21,404 nucleotides of DNA from Bacteroidota bacterium (lineage in GTDB: Bacteria > Bacteroidota > Bacteroidia > Bacteroidales > Bacteroidaceae). A model generated the notes under the pieces. The model worked only from the letters and a program-made list of their open reading frames with translations. It was not told the DNA's origin and did not search any database. Shown in pieces: positions 1 to 11,529 of this stretch (positions within the stretch are counted from its first letter, which is position 1; each line of letters begins with the position of its first letter). The stretch covers positions 1-21,404 of the forward strand of contig JAEXAJ010000188.1 of assembly GCA_023458215.1 (NCBI GenBank), read 5' to 3'. The position numbers and the translations under genes were made by a program.

Positions 1-100
1 CTTGTGTTTGAGTTGACAGACACCAGTGTCTATCGCGTCAAACACTGGTGTCTATCATCTCAAACACAAGTGTCTATCAGGTTGGACACCAGTGTCTGTT
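1..100. repeat. 22-bp tandem repeat array that also forms a long hairpin
   Basis: The core ACAC(CA/TG/AA)GTGTC begins at 20, 42, 64 and 86, an exact 22-base period. A degenerate, edge-cut copy occupies the first bases. Linkers resemble TATCnnnTCAA. Cores alternate orientation, so bases 1-29 pair with 42-70 at 27 of 29 positions (mismatches 17/54 and 13/58) around a 12-base loop. The array starts about five bases after the GH63 stop codon, so it lies in the 3' end of that transcript. It could terminate or stabilise the mRNA, or be an iterated protein-binding site; the sequence does not decide. It may continue beyond the left edge. Confidence 0.85.
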
Positions 101-104
101 AAAC

Positions 105-2033
105 CTACTTCCCGTAGTCATCGTACAGCATCAACAGATGCGATGAACTCCAGCTAAAGTGAGGCGCTTTCAAGCGTTCTCCGGTGTGGGTTCCATAGTT
201 CTCGTGGATGGGTGCGCCCTCTTTCAGTCCGCTCAGACGGTCGAATACTTGCAGGGTGTATTCGTCGGCAAGCTTGTTGTAACCATAGTTACGCAGTCCG
301 CGAATGGCGAAGTAGGTTTGGTCTAGCCAGATGGGGCCACGCCAGTAACCGCGCGGATTATACTTGGGATTGTCTGCGGCGATGGTGGGGAAGGGGATAT
401 AGGTCGAAAACTTGGCAGTATCTTGCAACAGGGGCAACATCTTGTCTACCTGTTCCTGTGTAGCAATTTCGGTCCATAACGGGGTATATGCTTCGCATCC
501 CGGCTCTTCGATGAATGAATTGTCCTTCAGACGGCGGTCACAGAAGAAGTTGATGTTTTTGTCGAAGAAGTAGTCGGCCACCTTGTCGCTGTAATCGGGT
601 CCGTCGAAAGGAACGTTCAGCAGTCCGGCAAACTTTTTCAGCAGGCGGCACTCCATGGCTAAGTAGGCATTCAGGTCTACACTCTCCTGATCCATGCTCC
701 AAGCGTCTTCATGTCCTTCATTCTTAAGCATCACGGCGTTGTCGAAACGGATGGCATTATCCATGCCACTTTCCCAAGCGGCAGCTTCCAAGGTACCGTC
801 CGTCGAACCGTATTCACACATACCGTTGCGGTTATGGTCGCGCTTCTCGTACCACCATTTGTAGTAAGAGAGTAATTGCGGATACATTTCGGCAACGAAG
901 GTAGTGTCTCCTGTGTGAGTAAAGATCTCATCGACCGCCCAACATACCAAAGGAGGTTTGCTGTCACGGGCATTATTCTCGGAAGGATCGGTATAGATGC
1001 AGTCGATAATCATGCCGTCGGGTTGCTGGTAGTCGAACATGGCGCGGATGTTGTTCTTGGCCAGTTCGGGGTCGAACTTGGCGGTGCCGGCGCTGAAACG
1101 CCAGGTGTCCCATGCCCAGAAGCCAACGAAGTAACCTACTGCATGGCTCGGAACGATGCCTTCGTGAAGCAGTCCGCCACGATGGGCACGCCAGTTGGAG
1201 ATGAGCGTAGTAACGGCTTTCACGGCAATGCGGTCGTATTCCGGTTTCATGTCGGTGCGCAATATCTTGGTCAGATAACCTTCCCAACGTTCGGCATTGG
1301 CTTGCAGGGCTTTCTCCGGGTTATTGAGCAGGGTGGGGAGGTTTTGCAATCCCGCGCTCATCTCTTTTTCCGAAGCGAAGAAGGAGATGGCTACATTGAC
1401 GGGATATTTGGTGGCATGCAGCCGGGCTGTATAGTTGTTATCGGCTTTGGCTAGCTGCACGTCGGGAGTGAAAGTGATCGTAACGATTTCACCACTGGGG
1501 TGGCGGGCAATGACGGAGTTTTGCTCTATTGTAACGGTCACGTCCTTACCCCATTGGCTTCCACTGAGAACGAGTTCTTCGGCTTTATCGGCTTCGATGC
1601 GCAGCAGGGCGGTGGAAGCGTCTACAAAGTTGAGCCGTTGCATGATCTTTCCATTCTCGGAATGGGCGGACATATAGAGCTCTCCGGGATAGTAACAGGT
1701 GGAGTCGGGGACGAACGCGGCTTGTGCATCTTTGGCAAAACTTACAACGGTAGCTGATTGTGCCATCCACTGGCGGCGGAACATATCCAGGCTGAACGGG
1801 CCACAGAAACCGTTTACCCACTGCGTCTTTTCGGGCAACGTGAAGCCCATCCAAGAGCCGGCATCGGTAAACCAACCGTAGCATCTATGCAGGGTATCGG
1901 GAGTATAAGCTATATCCAATATATCATTGAAGGTATATCTTTTCTCCACGGTGCTTTTGCTACCGGAGTTGCAGGCAGTAATGCCTGCAACCAGTAGGGT
2001 AAAGCAAATGAAATGTAAAAACTTATGTCGCAT
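105..2033 (-). CDS. GH63-type glycoside hydrolase lipoprotein
   Basis: A 642-residue exo-glycosidase of the GH63 (MGH1/trehalase-like) group, expected to hydrolyse alpha-glucosyl or related terminal linkages. A lipoprotein signal ends in the lipobox ITAC (Cys21). Residues after Cys21 are not acidic, so periplasmic rather than surface anchoring is more likely. Residues about 30-260 are predicted to form the N-terminal beta-sandwich and about 265-640 an (alpha/alpha)6 barrel. Barrel signatures include GFWAWDTWR at 304-312, WESGMD at 420-425, YWRGPIWLDQ at 563-572 and HENYGTHTGE at 610-619. By analogy with E. coli YgjK, Asp425 would be the general acid and Glu611 the base. It is the last PUL gene, follows GH2 on the same strand, and no -7 box is seen directly upstream, so it is probably co-transcribed. 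The substrate is not determinable; GH63 also includes mannosylglycerate hydrolases. Confidence 0.85.
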   Translation of the reverse strand: MRHKFLHFICFTLLVAGITACNSGSKSTVEKRYTFNDILDIAYTPDTLHRCYGWFTDAGSWMGFTLPEKTQWVNGFCGPFSLDMFRRQWMAQSATVVSFAKDAQAAFVPDSTCYYPGELYMSAHSENGKIMQRLNFVDASTALLRIEADKAEELVLSGSQWGKDVTVTIEQNSVIARHPSGEIVTITFTPDVQLAKADNNYTARLHATKYPVNVAISFFASEKEMSAGLQNLPTLLNNPEKALQANAERWEGYLTKILRTDMKPEYDRIAVKAVTTLISNWRAHRGGLLHEGIVPSHAVGYFVGFWAWDTWRFSAGTAKFDPELAKNNIRAMFDYQQPDGMIIDCIYTDPSENNARDSKPPLVCWAVDEIFTHTGDTTFVAEMYPQLLSYYKWWYEKRDHNRNGMCEYGSTDGTLEAAAWESGMDNAIRFDNAVMLKNEGHEDAWSMDQESVDLNAYLAMECRLLKKFAGLLNVPFDGPDYSDKVADYFFDKNINFFCDRRLKDNSFIEEPGCEAYTPLWTEIATQEQVDKMLPLLQDTAKFSTYIPFPTIAADNPKYNPRGYWRGPIWLDQTYFAIRGLRNYGYNKLADEYTLQVFDRLSGLKEGAPIHENYGTHTGERLKAPHFSWSSSHLLMLYDDYGK

Positions 2034-2080
2034 AATCTGTTATATTTAAGCAATGGTGATTAAAATAGTAGTGGTGCTAT

Positions 2081-2230
2081 CTTAATTCTCCTCCTCTTGG
2101 GAGGAGGAGTACCCCAACGGGGGGAGGTGGTAGGTAAAATTCGGATATTTGAAAGAATGATTTAACTTTATGTATTCACCTACCACCCCGCCCTTTGGGC
2201 ACCCCTCCTCCCGGGAGGAGGGGAATTAAG
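2081..2230. repeat. REP/MITE-like inverted repeat between GH2 and GH63
   Basis: Two arms of about 55 bases (2081-2138 and about 2174-2230) are diverged inverted copies of each other, both ending in CTTAATTC outward and GGTGGTAGGT inward. Each arm contains its own hairpins. The left arm has CTCCTCCTC-TTGG-GAGGAGGAG (2088-2109) and CCCC-AAC-GGGG. The right arm has a perfect 22-base palindrome (2202-2223) and GCCC-TTT-GGGC (2190-2200). The spacer of about 35 bases is AT-rich. No coding capacity and no clear target-site duplication are seen. In the PUL transcript it would form a strong structure between two enzyme genes. Similar GGAGGAGG/GGTGGTAGGT-type repeats are, from memory, scattered through Bacteroides genomes. 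Confidence 0.85.
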
Positions 2231-2265
2231 TTACTTTACATTTAAGTTACTTTGATTGATTGGGG

Positions 2266-5456
<3,191 letters not shown>

Positions 5457-6062
5457 CTAAATGGAACAGAATAGCGTAACCAGGAAGGGTACACTAAAAT
5501 CTACCACAAATCCGTGGAAAATGGAGACTACTACAAATTGCTGTCCGGCGGTGCGGGTGATAATGGGCAATGTAGTATCCATCGTTGTGGCACCTCCGGC
5601 AGAAATAGGAGCCAGGTTGCCGAACCAACGTACCAGTAGCGGTGCAGCCAGTAGGGTCAATATCTCCCTGCTGATATTAGCCAGCAGTGCAATAGTTCCT
5701 AATTCAGCTCCTTTGTATTCGGTAATGAAGATACTTGAGAGCGAATAGTAACCAAATCCGGAACCTATAGCCAAACAATCGGTCAGTGAACGGTGTGTCA
5801 GTATCAAACTAACAGCAGCCGACCCTGCCAAAGTACCCAGAATAGTCATTACAGGCAGGAATATCAGTCGCGGATTGAGCGAACGGAAGTTCTTCAAGGT
5901 TTGCGGGTCGTTGCCTACGCTTAGTCCTACACTGAACATCAGCGCGCAGAGTGCATAGAAACTGATTTTACTATCCATCACCATATCAATAGGAATCAAC
6001 TTGAAGACTCCGCAAAGCGTGCCCAGTACAAAAAAGCCTACTATGATAAGACTTCCTTTCAT
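5457..6062 (-). CDS. lysO: LysO-family lysine exporter, C-terminal part
   Basis: A 201-residue, almost entirely hydrophobic protein matching the second half of the LysO (DUF340, E. coli YbjE) inner-membrane lysine exporter. About five or six membrane segments are visible, with conserved-looking small-residue stretches such as SVGLSVGND (about 43-51) and GSGFGYYSLSS (about 100-110). E. coli LysO is a single chain of about 300 residues. Here the family is split over two genes, this one starting inside the stop codon of the upstream half (ATGA overlap at 6059-6062), which suggests translational coupling and a hetero-complex. Both reading frames are clean, so this is an encoded split rather than a recent frameshift. 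Its place between susD and GH2 is unusual for an amino-acid exporter. Confidence 0.8.
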   Translation of the reverse strand: MKGSLIIVGFFVLGTLCGVFKLIPIDMVMDSKISFYALCALMFSVGLSVGNDPQTLKNFRSLNPRLIFLPVMTILGTLAGSAAVSLILTHRSLTDCLAIGSGFGYYSLSSIFITEYKGAELGTIALLANISREILTLLAAPLLVRWFGNLAPISAGGATTMDTTLPIITRTAGQQFVVVSIFHGFVVDFSVPFLVTLFCSI

Positions 6063-6337
6063 GCTTGTCCTCCTTTCCTTTTATACAAGGCTCTCCAAAG
6101 TGCCCAAGCAGCGATGACGCTTCCCAGTGTTCCGCCTATTGTCAAGATGACAGCTTCCATACCGATAGTGTGAAGTCCTTTGATAATCTGCTCGTTTCCT
6201 CCTACTTCAATCCCCAGGATGAAGAGGAGTAACCAAATAAGCACTGTGATTACTTTATGGATTTTACTAAGATTTCGTTTCCGTAAGAGATAGCCCAGCA
6301 GCATTCCTGTGAGCATTAGTCCGATAATTGTAAACAT
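6059..6337 (-). CDS. lysO: LysO-family lysine exporter, N-terminal part
   Basis: A 92-residue membrane protein corresponding to the first third of LysO/YbjE, with about three transmembrane helices (residues about 2-18, 27-45 and 58-82) and a basic tail (ALYKRKGGQA). The start at 6337 is preferred over an upstream frame extension to 6388, because a perfect -7 box lies at 6358-6365 and would put the extension outside the transcript. It overlaps the C-terminal half by four bases. Together the two chains sum to 293 residues, matching single-chain LysO. The expected role is lysine (and perhaps toxic analogue) export across the inner membrane. Confidence 0.78.
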   Translation of the reverse strand: MFTIIGLMLTGMLLGYLLRKRNLSKIHKVITVLIWLLLFILGIEVGGNEQIIKGLHTIGMEAVILTIGGTLGSVIAAWALWRALYKRKGGQA

Positions 6338-6357
6338 ATCTATGTCGTTTTTGAGGG

Positions 6358-6365
6358 CAAAGATA
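6358..6365 (-). promoter_or_regulatory. -7 box of the lysO promoter, with a second box upstream
   Basis: The coding strand reads TATCTTTG, a perfect match to the Bacteroidetes -7 consensus TAnnTTTG, about 21 bases before the lysO ATG. CTTG lies 20 bases upstream and could be the -33 element. A second perfect TATCTTTG occurs at 6431-6438. A 14-base perfect palindrome, AAGCAAGCTTGCTT (6383-6396), covers the proximal -33 region and is a candidate operator. Confidence 0.65.
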
Positions 6366-6453
6366 GTGCAAACCGAAAGCAGAAGCAAGCTTGCTTGTTT
6401 ATGCAGAGGTGCAGCCTATTTTCGCAAATGCAAAGATAAAGCTTTAAGATTAA

Positions 6454-6489
6454 ACAAGGCGACATTGCACGGGGCAAATGCCGCCTTGT
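6454..6489 (-). terminator. probable terminator after susD
   Basis: A 13-bp stem (6454-6466 with 6477-6489, one G-U pair) closes a 10-base loop. On the coding strand it is followed by TTTAATCTT. It begins 25 bases after the susD stop and precedes both lysO -7 boxes, so it likely reduces read-through from susC/susD into the exporter and enzyme genes. The U-tract is short, so termination may be partial. Confidence 0.65.
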
Positions 6490-6513
6490 AAAGAGAGTTA
6501 TTTAGAGAAAGAA

Positions 6514-8157
6514 TTAGTTATTTGTTTCTGTTGCAGATCCGTTCAATGCTGAATTTGCATTTACTTCCCACAGCGGAATGGGGTAAAAATTGTGTTTACC
6601 CTTAACAAAACCGCGATCCCCTAGAGTTTGTTCAAGTTTGCCCCAACGGCGCAGATCGTACCAACGATAACTTTCCAATGGGAATTCGATAATGCGTTCA
6701 TGCTCAATCTGAGCTTGCACTTCTGCTTGTGTGGTTCCCTTCATGGCGGGCATGTTTCCATGTTTAGCTCTGATTTCATTGATCAGCGGAATAGCTAGCT
6801 CGGGATGTCCTTGTTTATTCAGAATTTCGGCTTTCATTAACATTACATTAGCATAACGCATCAGAGGAATGTTGAATGGGCAACGAGTATCCAGTTCGGC
6901 TTCTGTCTCTGGAGTGAAACGACGGAATGCCGGGCGGTCATAAGGTACTTTTATGCCTCCGTCCTTTTCCGGGGTTTTGGAAGGTTTACCATCCGAGCCA
7001 AGAAGGATGTTTCCATCTTTGTCAAGGAAGTTTCCTTTGTCATCCTTTTTCCAATCCCAAAACAAGTCATTGTATGCATATTCACCGTAAATCAATTCTC
7101 CATCGGCTTGTCCGTTGAAATAGTCATCCTGGAAGTAGATGGTGTTATAGAGACGCTGGTCATAGAGCCCATCGCTTTCCTTTCTTCCTTCTTTCTTGAA
7201 TTCGTTTACTAATGCAGGGCTCGGCAGGATTTCATCCCAACCGCCCATCTCAACAGCTGCTACAAAACAATGAATGTAGGAATAGTAACGTGCGCCGTTA
7301 TCAGTGTTTGAAGAGTATTGTAACTCAAAAATAGATTCGGTGCAGTTTTTGTTTTGACCGTTGAACATTTGGATCAATTTCTTACCGCTAACCAGCTCAT
7401 ATCCCTTTACTTCATTCAGGGCCGATAAGGCTTCTCTCAGATACGTTTCTTCTTGAGCAGGCTCCTCATAAGCACGGGTCAGGTAAGCAAATCCCAAATA
7501 AGCATTGGCTGCTCCCGAAGTAGCACGTCCCAGTTCCGTACCAGGGCGAGTGGACGGTAATGAAGTTCCTTTCTTCAATTCATCTATAACGAAGTCCCAA
7601 CAAGCTGTTCGTTCTGACAGGGGTTTGTTCAGGTCGGCTGCATTGGAAAGGTAAATATCACGAATAATAATTTTCTCCCAGTTCAGAATTAGCATTAAAT
7701 GATAGTAACCACGCATGAAATGAGCCTCGGCCATCAGTTCTTGACGTTTAGATTCCGAAATACCTTCTACAGGGATTTTAGGAACGTATTCCAATACCTG
7801 ATTGGCAAAGTTAATGCCACGGTAGAGGTCTTGGTAGTAATAAGAAAATTGTGTGTTACCGTTGGTATAGGTGAACTTGTATATGTCGGTCCAAGTCTGA
7901 TAATTGATGGCATCGGCACCTAAATTATAGAGATCAGTGCGGAAAGCTTCTACCGGCCATCTCACTTCGCTGGTAGCGTAACTATCACCATGATAGAGCT
8001 GCGCATAGACTGAGGCCATGGTGGCTTCAGCATCTTTTTGGTCTCTCCAGAAATTACCGGTGGTCAACTTGTCGGGAGATGAAACGGTCAGAAAGTCATC
8101 GCATGATGCAAAAAACAGCGCAAGGCATAAACTTGCTAAATATATAAGTTTTTTCAT
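6514..8157 (-). CDS. SusD/RagB-family surface glycan-binding lipoprotein
   Basis: A 547-residue SusD homologue, the lid of a SusC channel that captures oligosaccharide at the cell surface. A lipoprotein signal ends in FFASC (Cys19), followed by DDF; acidic residues after the cysteine fit the Bacteroides surface-export signal. The N-terminal TPR-rich SusD-like domain covers roughly 20-250 (for example AHFMRGYYHLMLILNWEK near 145), and the RagB/SusD C-terminal domain about 300-540. The near-invariant ESYRWYDLRRWGKL motif is at 495-508. It starts 23 bases after the SusC stop and is co-transcribed with it. It is not close enough to starch SusD to infer ligand, and no SusE/F partner follows it. 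Confidence 0.95.
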   Translation of the reverse strand: MKKLIYLASLCLALFFASCDDFLTVSSPDKLTTGNFWRDQKDAEATMASVYAQLYHGDSYATSEVRWPVEAFRTDLYNLGADAINYQTWTDIYKFTYTNGNTQFSYYYQDLYRGINFANQVLEYVPKIPVEGISESKRQELMAEAHFMRGYYHLMLILNWEKIIIRDIYLSNAADLNKPLSERTACWDFVIDELKKGTSLPSTRPGTELGRATSGAANAYLGFAYLTRAYEEPAQEETYLREALSALNEVKGYELVSGKKLIQMFNGQNKNCTESIFELQYSSNTDNGARYYSYIHCFVAAVEMGGWDEILPSPALVNEFKKEGRKESDGLYDQRLYNTIYFQDDYFNGQADGELIYGEYAYNDLFWDWKKDDKGNFLDKDGNILLGSDGKPSKTPEKDGGIKVPYDRPAFRRFTPETEAELDTRCPFNIPLMRYANVMLMKAEILNKQGHPELAIPLINEIRAKHGNMPAMKGTTQAEVQAQIEHERIIEFPLESYRWYDLRRWGKLEQTLGDRGFVKGKHNFYPIPLWEVNANSALNGSATETNN

Positions 8158-8180
8158 ATTGTTTCGTTTTTATTTGGGTG

Positions 8181-11100
8181 TTAGAATGTAAGTTGCGCAC
8201 CTACTGTATATGAACGAGTGAACGGATAAATGTAACGGTCTATACCCGAGTTCAGCGGGCTGGAAGTTGAGAATTCGGGGTCAACGCCAGAGTAGCCGGT
8301 GATGGTGAACAGGTTATCACCGCTGATATAGAAGCGTAACTTCTCAATGTTCACTTTTCTTAGTAATGATTTGGACAGAGTGTAACCTATTTGCGCTTGA
8401 CGCAGGCGTACGAAACTGCCATTCTCTAAGAAACGTTCACTTTCGCGTGAGTTACCGTTCGGGTCGTTGTATACCGGACGCGGAATATCTGTATGGGTAT
8501 TTGTAGGACTCCAGGCATTAGCTACACTACTCAACATGTTGGACGGTGCGTTCATTGATTCGTAGAAATAACGATTACCGTTGTAAATCTTGTGTCCGAA
8601 AACACCGCTAAGGCTGAACGACATGTCAAAACCCTTATAGGAGCCGGAGAAGTTGAGGTTGGTTTCGAACTTGGGTATACCGGTGCCACAGTAATCTTTG
8701 TCATCTTCGTCAATAACGCCGTTTCCGTCTAAGTCGACAAAACGAATATCACCTGCTTTGGCATTTGGCAAGAGGCGTTTGCCATCCTTGTTTACATAAG
8801 CTGCGGCTTCTTCGTCACTTTGGAAGATGCCGTCTGTACGGTAAAGATAGAAACCGCTGATGGGTTTACCCTCTTTGGCATAAGCAGGAACATGGTCGGT
8901 ATCCCACAGCAAGCCGGTTGCAGGCAAAGCTTGACCTTTATCAGCTAGTTCAACCACTTTGTTCTTGGTAGTAGAGAAATTGAGACCTACATTATACTCA
9001 AAGTCTTTAATCTGGTCACTCCAGTTCAGTTCCAGTTCCACACCATTGTTACGGATTTTACCAACGTTTAAAATTGGGTTTTCGTAGCCAGCCGAAGGAG
9101 ACAAACGTTTGGTAATCAAAAGATCTTCGGTCTGGTTAATGTAGTAGTTAATGCTACCCGTAAGTTTGTTGCTGAGCATACCAAAGTCGAAACCGATGTT
9201 CTTGGTGTCAGTGGTTTCCCACTTCAAACCGCGGTTCTCCATTTCCCATGAAGCCGAACCTGTCCATGCGTTTCCTCCTTGTATATAGCCGCCTTCCCAA
9301 CGGTTACTGTTCGAAATCAGGGCTTGGAAGTCATAATATCCCAATGCGTTCTCGTTACCAAGACGGCCCCAACTTGCACGGAATTTCAAGTTGTTGATGA
9401 AGGAATCTTCCGGATAGAAAGCCTCTTCGCTGATTCTCCAACCTAAAGCCACTGAGGGGAAACAACCCCAGCGGTTGTCGGAACCGAACTTAGAAGAACC
9501 GTCGTAGCGCATGGTAGCCTGGATAAGGTAACGGTTATCGTAGTTGTAGTTAACACGACCGAAGAAAGAGGCGCGGTTGTATTTATACTTTGTACCTTCT
9601 CCGGCATAGGTTCCACCCAAACCGGCGTTGATAGTGCTGAAGCTAGGATCGAGGAACCCGGCAGGCTCGTCTTTCGTAGCCAGGTTTCCATTAGAGTCAA
9701 TGTAGTATTGTGTTGACTTTCCGGTAACACTTACTCCACTGTCGTTGTACTTGGTAGTAGTGATAGAAGAACCTATCATCGCGTTTATGCTATGTTTACC
9801 GAATTCTTTGTTAAAGTTCAATACATTATCTATTACTTGTTCTTCCCAGTAGTACGTTTTTTCCTGCTGGTAGGGGTATAGATAAGGATTCTGACTGTTT
9901 GAAATATAGTCAGGATAATGAAGTGAGTAGCGGTAGTGTGTGCCGCGATAAGCATAGCTTGATTTAAAGTTGAGCCAGGAAGTCAGCTTTATACCTAGTG
10001 ATACGTTGGCTGTAGTATAGAAGTTTTTGGTAGCTGCATCGCGGAAGGTATGGTCGGCCATAACATTGTTGGCGGCAGGGAGCTGCTGGCTCTGTGTCAA
10101 GGCGAAGCCGTATTTCTCATTTTCATCATAAACGGGAAGTAGCGGAGAAGATCCGTACATTTCGCGCAAACTGTATTGTGGTTGTTTGCTCTTGGTGTAG
10201 CGGAAACTGAGATTAGCATCAATATCAAAGATATATTTGCTCATGTGCATCTTCATGCGGGCATTGTCTTGGCGGAAATTGTTGCCTAAGAAGATACCTT
10301 TATCATCTGCATGATTGTAAGAAACAGAATATTGGGCCGTTTCACTGCCACCACGTACGCTGAACATATAATTCTGTGAGAGTCCGGTGCGAAGCATCTG
10401 ATCTTGCCAATTGGTGTCTACACCTGTATCCTGGGTTGTATAAGCCGGGATATTTTCCGGTTTATTAGGATACTGGGCATTGTAGTTCTCGAACATCGTC
10501 TTGATGGTACTTTTATATTGGTTGGCATTTACCATATCCAGTTTGTTGGCCACGGTAGTCATGCTCAAGTACGTGTTGAAGTCGATATAGGTGTCGCCTT
10601 TCTTACCGTTTTTAGTAGTGATGATAATTACACCGTTGGCGGCAACTGAACCGTAGATAGCTGCGGCTGCACCATCCTTAAGAACCTCCATTGATTGAAT
10701 GTCTTGTGGATTTACGTTATTAATATCACCAGGGAAACCATCGATGATGTAAAGAGGCTCATTACTGCCAAAGGACTTCACACCACGAATTTTTACAGAA
10801 ACGCCTGCACCTGCATTACCGCCGGATTTCATGATGTTTACTCCGGCAATTTTGCCTTGCAGGGCTTCTGCCGGGTTGGTAGTAGCGCGCTTGGTTAACT
10901 CTTCCGTATCTACTGAAGAGATAGCACCCGTCATGTCGCTCTTCTTCATTGTACCATAACCGATAACGACTACTTCGTCCAACATTTCGGTATCCTCTTT
11001 CAGTACAACTTTTAGATTTTTGCGACCATTCAATGGAATCTCTTGGGAAGCATAGCCCACATATGAGATAACAATAGTAGCATTGGGAGAAACACTTAAA

Positions 11101-11303
11101 GCGAAGTTTCCGTCAATATCGGTAATTACTCCGTTCGTTGTACCTTTTTCTAATACGCTAGCGCCGATTACGGTTTCGCCGGTAGCATCTGTTACGGTAC
11201 CTGTCAACTGAATGTTTTGCGCCCATGCGCCTGTAGGGAACATAAGAGCTAAGAGGAAAAGCAGTTGAATAACTCTTTCTTTTAAATTGTTACTTTTACT
11301 CAT
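8181..11303 (-). CDS. SusC-like TonB-dependent outer-membrane transporter
   Basis: A 1040-residue SusC/RagA-type receptor that imports oligosaccharides with energy from TonB. A signal peptide ending GAWAQ is followed by a carboxypeptidase-D-like beta-sandwich (about 31-103), a TonB-box region DEVVVIGYG (about 109-117), a plug domain (about 120-235, with EPLYIIDGFPG and GVIIITTKNGKKGD), and a 22-strand barrel ending in the terminal Phe of VGAQLTF. An in-frame GTG at 11342 would add 13 residues, but the ATG at 11303 gives the usual n-region and signal peptide. The upstream neighbour is the SusR-like regulator; the downstream one is susD. The N-terminal domain is the ordinary SusC type, with no STN domain, consistent with control by the adjacent regulator rather than by an anti-sigma pathway. 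Confidence 0.95.
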   Translation of the reverse strand: MSKSNNLKERVIQLLFLLALMFPTGAWAQNIQLTGTVTDATGETVIGASVLEKGTTNGVITDIDGNFALSVSPNATIVISYVGYASQEIPLNGRKNLKVVLKEDTEMLDEVVVIGYGTMKKSDMTGAISSVDTEELTKRATTNPAEALQGKIAGVNIMKSGGNAGAGVSVKIRGVKSFGSNEPLYIIDGFPGDINNVNPQDIQSMEVLKDGAAAAIYGSVAANGVIIITTKNGKKGDTYIDFNTYLSMTTVANKLDMVNANQYKSTIKTMFENYNAQYPNKPENIPAYTTQDTGVDTNWQDQMLRTGLSQNYMFSVRGGSETAQYSVSYNHADDKGIFLGNNFRQDNARMKMHMSKYIFDIDANLSFRYTKSKQPQYSLREMYGSSPLLPVYDENEKYGFALTQSQQLPAANNVMADHTFRDAATKNFYTTANVSLGIKLTSWLNFKSSYAYRGTHYRYSLHYPDYISNSQNPYLYPYQQEKTYYWEEQVIDNVLNFNKEFGKHSINAMIGSSITTTKYNDSGVSVTGKSTQYYIDSNGNLATKDEPAGFLDPSFSTINAGLGGTYAGEGTKYKYNRASFFGRVNYNYDNRYLIQATMRYDGSSKFGSDNRWGCFPSVALGWRISEEAFYPEDSFINNLKFRASWGRLGNENALGYYDFQALISNSNRWEGGYIQGGNAWTGSASWEMENRGLKWETTDTKNIGFDFGMLSNKLTGSINYYINQTEDLLITKRLSPSAGYENPILNVGKIRNNGVELELNWSDQIKDFEYNVGLNFSTTKNKVVELADKGQALPATGLLWDTDHVPAYAKEGKPISGFYLYRTDGIFQSDEEAAAYVNKDGKRLLPNAKAGDIRFVDLDGNGVIDEDDKDYCGTGIPKFETNLNFSGSYKGFDMSFSLSGVFGHKIYNGNRYFYESMNAPSNMLSSVANAWSPTNTHTDIPRPVYNDPNGNSRESERFLENGSFVRLRQAQIGYTLSKSLLRKVNIEKLRFYISGDNLFTITGYSGVDPEFSTSSPLNSGIDRYIYPFTRSYTVGAQLTF

Positions 11304-11529
11304 TGTGAATAAGTTTTTAAGGTTAATAATCTTGTCTTTCACAATGCTAAATTAGAGGTACTAATCAAAAAGTGCTAATTAATGTTATCTACAGGTGGAC
11401 TACAAAGAAGGTGATTTTGTTGTTTTATTGTCTACAAATTGCTAGATAAATAATTGATATATAATAGTTATATGTGAATTGTTATATCTACAATATACAG
11501 TTTCCTGCGTTATTGCAAAATTACATAAA
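11304..11529 (-). promoter_or_regulatory. susC upstream control region with repeated TGTAG motifs
   Basis: This 226-base AT-rich gap separates the regulator stop from susC. Four hexamers (T/A)CTACA lie at 11388, 11399, 11431 and 11487 (TGTAGA or TGTAGT on the coding strand). Two are in the longer context TTAT(AT)CTACA. They are candidate binding half-sites for the adjacent HTH regulator. The only -7-like box near susC is TAGCATTG (11342-11349), one base off consensus, which would fit a promoter needing an activator. If it is used, it supports the start at 11303. No strong terminator is seen after the regulator. Confidence 0.4.

Noticed and set aside
1..100. CRISPR array
   Set aside because: The 22-base period leaves only about 11 bases between cores, linkers are similar rather than unique, and no cas gene is near.
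876..1454. 192-codon plus-strand open frame opposite the GH63 gene
   Set aside because: Lies wholly antisense to conserved GH63 motifs and has low-complexity Gly/Val composition typical of shadow frames.
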